Below are positions 57,979 through 64,000 of a DNA stretch of 64,000 nt, piece by piece (positions within the stretch are counted from its first letter, which is position 1; each line of letters starts with the position of its first letter). Source of the stretch: Panaeolus papilionaceus (taxonomy: Eukaryota; Basidiomycota; Agaricomycetes; Agaricales); assembly GCA_015501605.1 (NCBI GenBank), contig JADNRZ010000019.1, positions 558,001-622,000 on the forward strand, in the 5' to 3' direction. The notes beneath the pieces were generated by a model. The model made no database searches. It saw only the letters and a program-made list of their open reading frames with translations, and was not told the DNA's origin. Position numbers and translations under genes: made by a program.

Positions 57979-59532
57979 CTAGAAGCACTCTGTAGAATAA
58001 ATCAGTGTCGTCCATGATGTCCAAGTTATCAAGTCCACTTACTGCGATGGACAATGCCAGGACCACTCTCGTCATATTCTTGCTTGGAGATCCACATATT
58101 CTGGAACGTGGAGAGAGACGCGAGGATGGATCCACCAATCCAGACTGAGTATTTCCTCTCAGGGGGAGCGACAATCTTGATCTTCATGGTGCTGGATGCA
58201 AGAGCAGAAAGCTCTTTCTGCATGCGGTCGGCGATACCAGGGAACATGGTGCTTCCACCAGAGAGGACAACATTGCCGTAGAGGTCACGACGGATGTCAA
58301 GATCGCATTTGGTGATGGAGTTGTGCCTGTAATATATTCAACACGAGAACAGAAACAACGAGTGAATAAGAAAGAACTCACGTAGTATCATGAATGCCAG
58401 CAGCCTCCAGTCCAAGAAGAGATGGTTGGAAGAGTGCCTCAGGGGCGCGGAACCTTGAACACAACTGAGATTCAGGAGTACAGAGAAATGACAGAAACTG
58501 ACCGTTCATTGCCTATGGTGATAACCTGGCCATCAGGGAGCTCGTAGCTCTTCTCCAAGGCGGAGGATTGAGCTGCGGTTTGAAGCTCTTGCTCAAAATC
58601 CAGGGCCACGTAGCAAAGTTTTTCCTTGATATCCCGGACAACTTCGCGCTCAGCTGACGTAACAAAGGGATAACCACGTTCCATCAGGTTTTTGGCGAGG
58701 TGGTCTGTCAAATCACGGCCAGCGAGATCGAGTCGCAATATAGCGTGTGGAAGGGAGAAGCCCTCGTAGATGGGAACGACATGGCTAACACCATCACCAG
58801 AATCAAGCACAATACCCGTGGTGCGTCCAGAAGCATAGAGGGAAAGAACAGCCTGGATTTGAACGTGAAACGCGGGAGCATTGAACGTCTCAAACATGAT
58901 TTGGGTCATCTTCTCGCGATTGGCCTTGGGGTTGAGAGGGGCCTCAGTGAGCAAAATAGGGTGCTCTTCGGGGGCAACGCGGAGTTCGTTATAGAACGTA
59001 TGATGCCAGATCTTCTCCATGTCGTCCCAGTTGGTGACAATACCATGCTCAATGGGATACTTCAGGCTGAGTATACCTCGCTTTGCCTGGGCCTCGTCGC
59101 TGGATTCAACATTTAACGGGTTCCTTTTTAATAATAGAATATTGGTTACCCAACGTAAGAGTCTTTATTGGTCATTCCGACCATAACGCCTTGATGACGG
59201 GGTCGACCAACAATGGAGCTAAAACATATTCACTGTGAACCGGAATCCAACGGAGAACAGATATAAATACTTACGGAAAGACGGCGCGAGGGGCATCGTC
59301 ACCTATAAATCGCTGTCAGACAGAGTGAAGAAGTTTACGCATCAAACATTCTATTACCAGCAACTAAAAATCGAAGAGGATTAGCAAAAAATTCAAGGGC
59401 AAGATGGAGAGGAAACTTACATCCTGCTTTGCACATGCCGGAACCATTGTCAATAACCTGCGCAAAAAATGAGATTTGGGCTCCTTTTGAAATAAACCTG
59501 CAGCTTACAAGAGCTGCGATTTCGTCGTCCAT
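57979..59532 (-). CDS. ACT1: Actin
   Basis: Cytoskeletal actin, near-universal in sequence. Starts MDDEIAALV at 59532. Exons encode [12 protein letters not shown]; a 6 nt exon TTGCTG at 59363-59358 that completes the FAG of [50 protein letters not shown] through [14 protein letters not shown] and [17 protein letters not shown]; then [29 protein letters not shown] and [17 protein letters not shown]; and a last exon at 57989-57979 coding the final KCF. All introns are GT-AG. The frame is complete, about 375 residues. The number of introns is high even for basidiomycete actins. Confidence 0.96.
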
Positions 59533-60715
59533 GCTTTGTGTAAAGAATTTTACAGTTGAAGGACTTGAAGAGAGGTTTTCTGGCGAGATACCAATTCTAC
59601 AAAGACAGAACGGCGTCTTATATCAGTTTACATTTTGCCATAGACACCTGGAGAAGAGAGAATGAGTAATCGCTGCGACTCGCAAGAACTGCGGAGTTCT
59701 GTACTTGGGGCTACTTGCAGCACTGCATTGCGCGACTCCAACTCAAGCTCGATACTCCAGCGAACACCGAACGGAATCGAATGAAGCATCGGGTAGTGGT
59801 TATATCTTATGTTGCCTGAAAATTACGCCGGGAGTAGAAATCCATATAGACTGGCTAACATGATGAAAAAATGCTGATCCACTCACCTTTGCAACCTGGA
59901 ACACATCTGCATAAATCCTGACTCAATAAACGACTAAAAATTGTAAGACTCGTACCACTGGGTCCTTAAAGGGTTATACCCGACGCCTGTCAACTATCGT
60001 GACGAATACAAGCTGTGCACACCGCTACAGGTTGTTTGTGACCCATCCTAGTACAGAATGCGCAGATACTCGCATATCCTCCGTGCAGACTTTAATCCTT
60101 GAACTACGAATCTTGGCCATTGCATTAGTCTTGACTACTTCAATGGTACAAAGACTAAAAGCGGGCTGAACCTGCTTTGCCGCAGCCTGTGGAGCATTTC
60201 AGGATAAATTTAAACGCGTCGTTATGATGTTAACTAGGCAAGCAAAACTTACTAGTACTTAGTATTCCAATGCAACCGCAGCTGCCCCCAAAGCCAACAA
60301 CAAATATCACAAATTCATTTCCTTGCAAACAACGATTTGACTCTAGTTTCACTGCCGTGCTGGGGTACGCGTGGTCGGACAAGCTGCCAAGTTTTGCTGC
60401 TGGGACACCTAAATTTCTGGTTCTTCCCAAGTTGAAATGAGATAATATGATTCGACCTTTACCAGAACGCGAGCGATGTTCAAACGTTCGGGACGGACGG
60501 GCATTCACAAAGAGGATTCAGAGTACTATGACAAGATGCGGTGTTGGAAGCGGAGTCTCAAAATGGACCCGAAATAGGGGCTGCCCTTCTTCCTCGGTTG
60601 GGCACTTGATGTCCTAGATAATTTGGGACAACAATCAGTACGTTCTGCCTTACTATTGAGTATATATTTATCTCAATACTTATATATAGAGCGAGAAATC
60701 TGGATTTTTCGACGA
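59533..60715. other. Actin upstream region and intergenic DNA
   Basis: The 250 bp next to actin should contain its promoter; no clear TATA box was found. The remainder, to 60715, has no recognisable gene. Confidence 0.45.
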
Positions 60716-62290
60716 CTAATTGCCAGATATGTTACAACTTTGAGGTATGACGGCCCCCATGCCATGATTGGCAATGTTTCTAAATAATCCCCTATCTACC
60801 CAGTATTTTATCCACCGTTGAGCGCCCGTCAAATCAAGCTCCTTCATGTCCTTAAATGTATTGCTCCATAATTTCCCGTTTTCGGTTACCAGTGGGCCAA
60901 TTCGCCCATACTCTTTCAAGTCCGAGAACGATGTCCGAACCTCGACGCCTTCCGTAGTCAACAACATGGAACGAATGGAATTGATAATTTTTGCTGCAGG
61001 CTGTGCATCACATTTAGTAAGATTTCAATGACGGGGATTGAAGAGGACCCAACAACATACTACTTCATTCTCATTGCCGTCATGCGTCGAGGCATACTTT
61101 GAGACTTCCTGCAACCAAGCGCCGACAGGTATGAACATTAATGGGTCTTCTACCAGCCGAAACATAAGGAGGGCTTCATTTATTGCCTGAAAAACATGAC
61201 TCGCTTCTCTTGGCGCAGGCGCAGTCAGATTGAAGACGTGAGGATAATTCCCCTCTTTGGAAGATAGGGCAATGTCCGTGATGCATTGGCCGGCAACGTC
61301 GCTCGGAACCCAGAGACAGGACTGACAATGGGTTAGAGCATGTTCAGACTGCTCACGAGTCAAAATATACCCCAGTTATATGTGGCATACTTCCAAGCGT
61401 TATGCTCAACTTGAGAAGCAGGGGGAGCCATTCTTTTGGGTTCCATGCACCATTACGTGTGCTTCCGCATAGCTGTCCCAAACGAAGGCTGGTGGAATTT
61501 AAGGGCGTCCTCTCGAGGATCTGTAATTCTCAAAAGTTAAAGGCCTATGTAATAGAGAATTGGGACGCTGAACATACCTGGTCAATGACATATTTAGATG
61601 CCGAATATCCACTATGTGCAAGTGCAAGGTTGGTATCGTGTAATACTTGCTCTGGAATCGGTTCATCAGCTTCCCATCCAACTATGGTCCCGGTAGAGGA
61701 ACCAAATAGGAACCTGGTTGACAAGCCATGACAAGAGGACAGGGCTAGTCTTATAAGATTACAGGTGCCGAGAATCGATTCCTCGAAACGCCCCAACGGC
61801 CATCGGTGAACAACTCGCCATGAAAGGTGAATAATAACCTGAACTCGCTGCATCATCTGATGACGAATGAATCAGTCTCATAGCCACACTATGACCGAAC
61901 GAATTCATCGTATACGCACTTCGTCGTAGACCTGTGGCGGAAAACCAAGGTTTGTAGCAGATAAATCGACCTCGCACAACCTGACTCTTTCGTCTTGCAA
62001 TAAGGAAGGCGATAGCCCTTTGTCGACGAGTGCGGCTGCCTGACGGTCTCGTAGGGATTTTTTGCCCTTTCTATTCAGAGCATACACGCTAGAGACCTTG
62101 GGCGATCTGAGGAGCGAGTCGAGCACATAGCAACCCAACTACCCTGTCGATCCCGTTAGAATGACCGAAAAACTCATCCCCATTTCTTGAGGTATTGTCG
62201 TATCCTTTGCTGGAACGACGCCCTCATTGACGTAAGCACTGTATTCAGCAATCAGTTGCTCGACTTTATGGATCTGCTGGTCAACGGTGG
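60716..62290 (-). pseudogene. NRPS-like reductase domain, decayed
   Basis: NAD(P)-dependent thioester reductase domain as found at the C-terminus of adenylate-forming (NRPS-like) reductases. It begins near 62270 with QQIHKVEQLIAEYSAYVNEG, then ILTGSTG*LGCYVLDSLL, where the star is an in-frame TAG inside the glycine-rich NAD-binding loop. It continues with LNRKGKKSLRDRQ, HLSWRVVHRWPLGRFEESI, FLFGSSTGTIVGW, SGYSASKYVIDQ (the catalytic YxxxK), LRLGQLCG, SCLWVPSDVAGQCI and AQRWIKYWVDRGLF, with a stop at 60716. No adenylation domain could be traced upstream. Either it is a pseudogene or a fragment of one. Apart from the TAG the frame can be followed through normal introns. Confidence 0.72.
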
Positions 62291-64000
62291 TAGAGGCATG
62301 ATGCAACATTGAACGCTGGTCAAGGGGAGGTTATTCAGAGAGCAGCTGAAAACGAACACTCACAAAGTTATTGCGCTTTTAAGATGTATACGTGGTGGAT
62401 GCCTATATGGACCTCATGTAAAGTTACCAGTACCAGTGGTCAGTCCATTCCCGGCTTACTGTGTGTAACGAGGCAATGATACTGATGGCGGTCCTCGAAG
62501 AATGAAAACCAGTTCGATGTGATCACTCCGAACGATTCAGAGCTCTAACTGCTATACATTCATCCAGTGGCGCTGGTGCTAACTATTGACGCTGCCAAAC
62601 CCTCCTCATTTCAAGGCACTTCATCCTCTGGCACCCATAATAATGGTAAACTAAGACTCCTGACCTTCGAACCCAATTAAATGGATGATAGTTGACGCTA
62701 TCAGTTATATCATTAGCTCCAACTGGTTCTAGATGGCCGCTAACGCAGACTAGGGGCTCCCTGAACCTATTCAACTGGCACTAGCCCTTCGAGGTTATCA
62801 TACCAATGGAACGAGCACACGAACGACATCCATATTCTTATGTTACTTCTTTGTGGACCGAAAGCGGGATGACGAGTGCCGGTTTCTGCCTTGCCGAAGC
62901 TAGTATTCGAGAGGCAACTGACAGGGGCCCTTGGTCGCAGTGCTAAGCAGGTAGCCATTCAGTTGAGTGTGCCAACGTTCAACGGTAATCCTTAGGTATC
63001 CGACCTCACATTTCGCCGCAGTCGGTCCTTGTTTGACACAGTCATGCTTCGCCAAACTGCCTCGAGAATTTGATATTCGCGCCTCTTCTAAGTTAGTTGT
63101 CGTATCAAATGACATCTTGTGAGAGCCAGTTTCCCCACACCAAAAGCCTGTTCAGAATTTTGGCGCCGCTTCCAGGTTTCATGGTATAATACACTCCTGA
63201 CAACATCGACAGTTCTGGGAACGTCCACAGCTATTTTAAGCTTTCGAAGCTGCGTCACCAGACGCCCTCGCCGTCGTGTGATTGGGAGACATCTTCACTA
63301 ACAACACCTCTATGTCATATTCTATCCATGTATTTGGACTTTGGACTGCAGTAAGCATGAGGTTTTGTGACTTTGATGAAGGCAATGTCTTAACTGCGTT
63401 AAGCGCTCTACGAGGGCATGAGGAGGATTCGGGTATCTATTCACAAATAAAATATATTCTGGCTGATCCTCACCGTTTAAATCAGATACTCGAGGCTCTC
63501 TGATATTCACCACCAGACGTTTGGCCTCTACTTTAGCAGGAGTGTAGCTCAACATATCCGCACCATATGCTACTGAGGTGATTGACGGTCCCACCACAAT
63601 GTCTCCCCGAAAGTACTCGATACCCATCATGTGTACGGTCATCAACCCCGCTGATGGTTGTCTTTTGTTACTGACAACAGTACACCCAGAAGGGCCACAG
63701 AGAGGTTGACTTCATGTACAATTCTTCCCTCGGGATAACATGCTGTGTCGCCATGCTCGCTAACCCTAAATATAGAACGGAACACTTCGCTCTGGCGGTA
63801 ACATCAGCTCAGCGCATGCACGCTCAACATCCAATAGTCAGAAATCATACTTGTGGTCTGAGTCAAGGCTCCAGCCGAAGCAGTATATAAGCCTTGGGCT
63901 TTCGAAGGAGAGAGATCACAACAACAGCGACTAATTTCTCTACAGTTACAAACTACTCCACCAGTTTTTCTACTTAACCCCTCAATTCGAAGCAACTCCG
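62291..64000. other. Unassigned right end of window
   Basis: No clear adenylation or carrier domain is seen upstream of the reductase remnant. A minus-strand frame at about 63322-63645 (YFRGDIVVGPSITSVAYGA) looks protein-like but is not recognised. Confidence 0.35.
63884..63890 (+). promoter_or_regulatory. TATA box of a gene beyond the window
   Basis: TATATAA followed about 40-110 bp later by CT-rich sequence with ACAG, as upstream of the small genes in this window. No start codon with a long frame follows before the end of the sequence. Confidence 0.35.

Noticed and set aside
62340..63300. Adenylation and carrier domains of the NRPS-like enzyme
   Set aside because: I looked for the usual core motifs upstream of the reductase remnant and could not trace them, so I do not claim a full enzyme.

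Overview
This is nuclear DNA of a filamentous basidiomycete, most likely an agaricomycete. Genes are dense and on both strands. Coding regions are cut by many 45-70 bp introns with GTRNGT donors and CTNAY-like branch sites, and several exons are tiny. Families typical of mushroom-forming fungi are present: DUF4419 proteins, small secreted cysteine-rich proteins, an NRPS-like reductase and multi-pass membrane proteins. No bacterial operons, CRISPR arrays or rRNA were seen, and I recognised no tRNA.

0-16 kb is mainly housekeeping. It holds an AIG1-like GTPase, two tandem arrestin-like genes, the mitoribosomal protein mS29, the ESCRT-0 subunit Hse1, the ubiquitin E2 variant Mms2 and a Kre9/Knh1-type GPI-anchored protein. 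The arrestin pair arose by a roughly 2.3 kb tandem duplication that also copied the 3' end of mS29, leaving a dead mS29 tail between the arrestins. Hse1 and Mms2 are head to head, 239 bp apart; Mms2 with Ubc13 makes K63 ubiquitin chains and Hse1 binds ubiquitinated cargo.

16.7-26.9 kb is a same-strand array of five DUF4419 genes, four apparently intact and one deleted. It is interrupted by a 1,878 bp Mutator-like element with 43 bp perfect terminal inverted repeats, a 10 bp target duplication and the remains of a SWIM-type transposase.

27.8-50.1 kb is the most interesting part. Among an RCC1-like gene, a type B carboxylesterase, a kinesin-14 and a Ser/Pro-rich protein lie seven small secreted proteins with a C-C-CC-C-C cysteine framework and one shared five-exon structure (intron phases 1-0-1-2, often with a 4-10 nt third exon). 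An eighth, divergent small secreted protein starts at 27,810. Each reconstructed reading frame closes exactly.

50.4-64 kb holds a conidiation-protein-6-like gene, a decayed and an intact P450 in tandem, a multi-pass membrane protein, actin (with a 6 nt exon) and a decayed NRPS-like reductase domain with a stop codon inside its NAD-binding loop. The last 1.7 kb is unassigned apart from a TATA box suggesting a plus-strand gene beyond the window.
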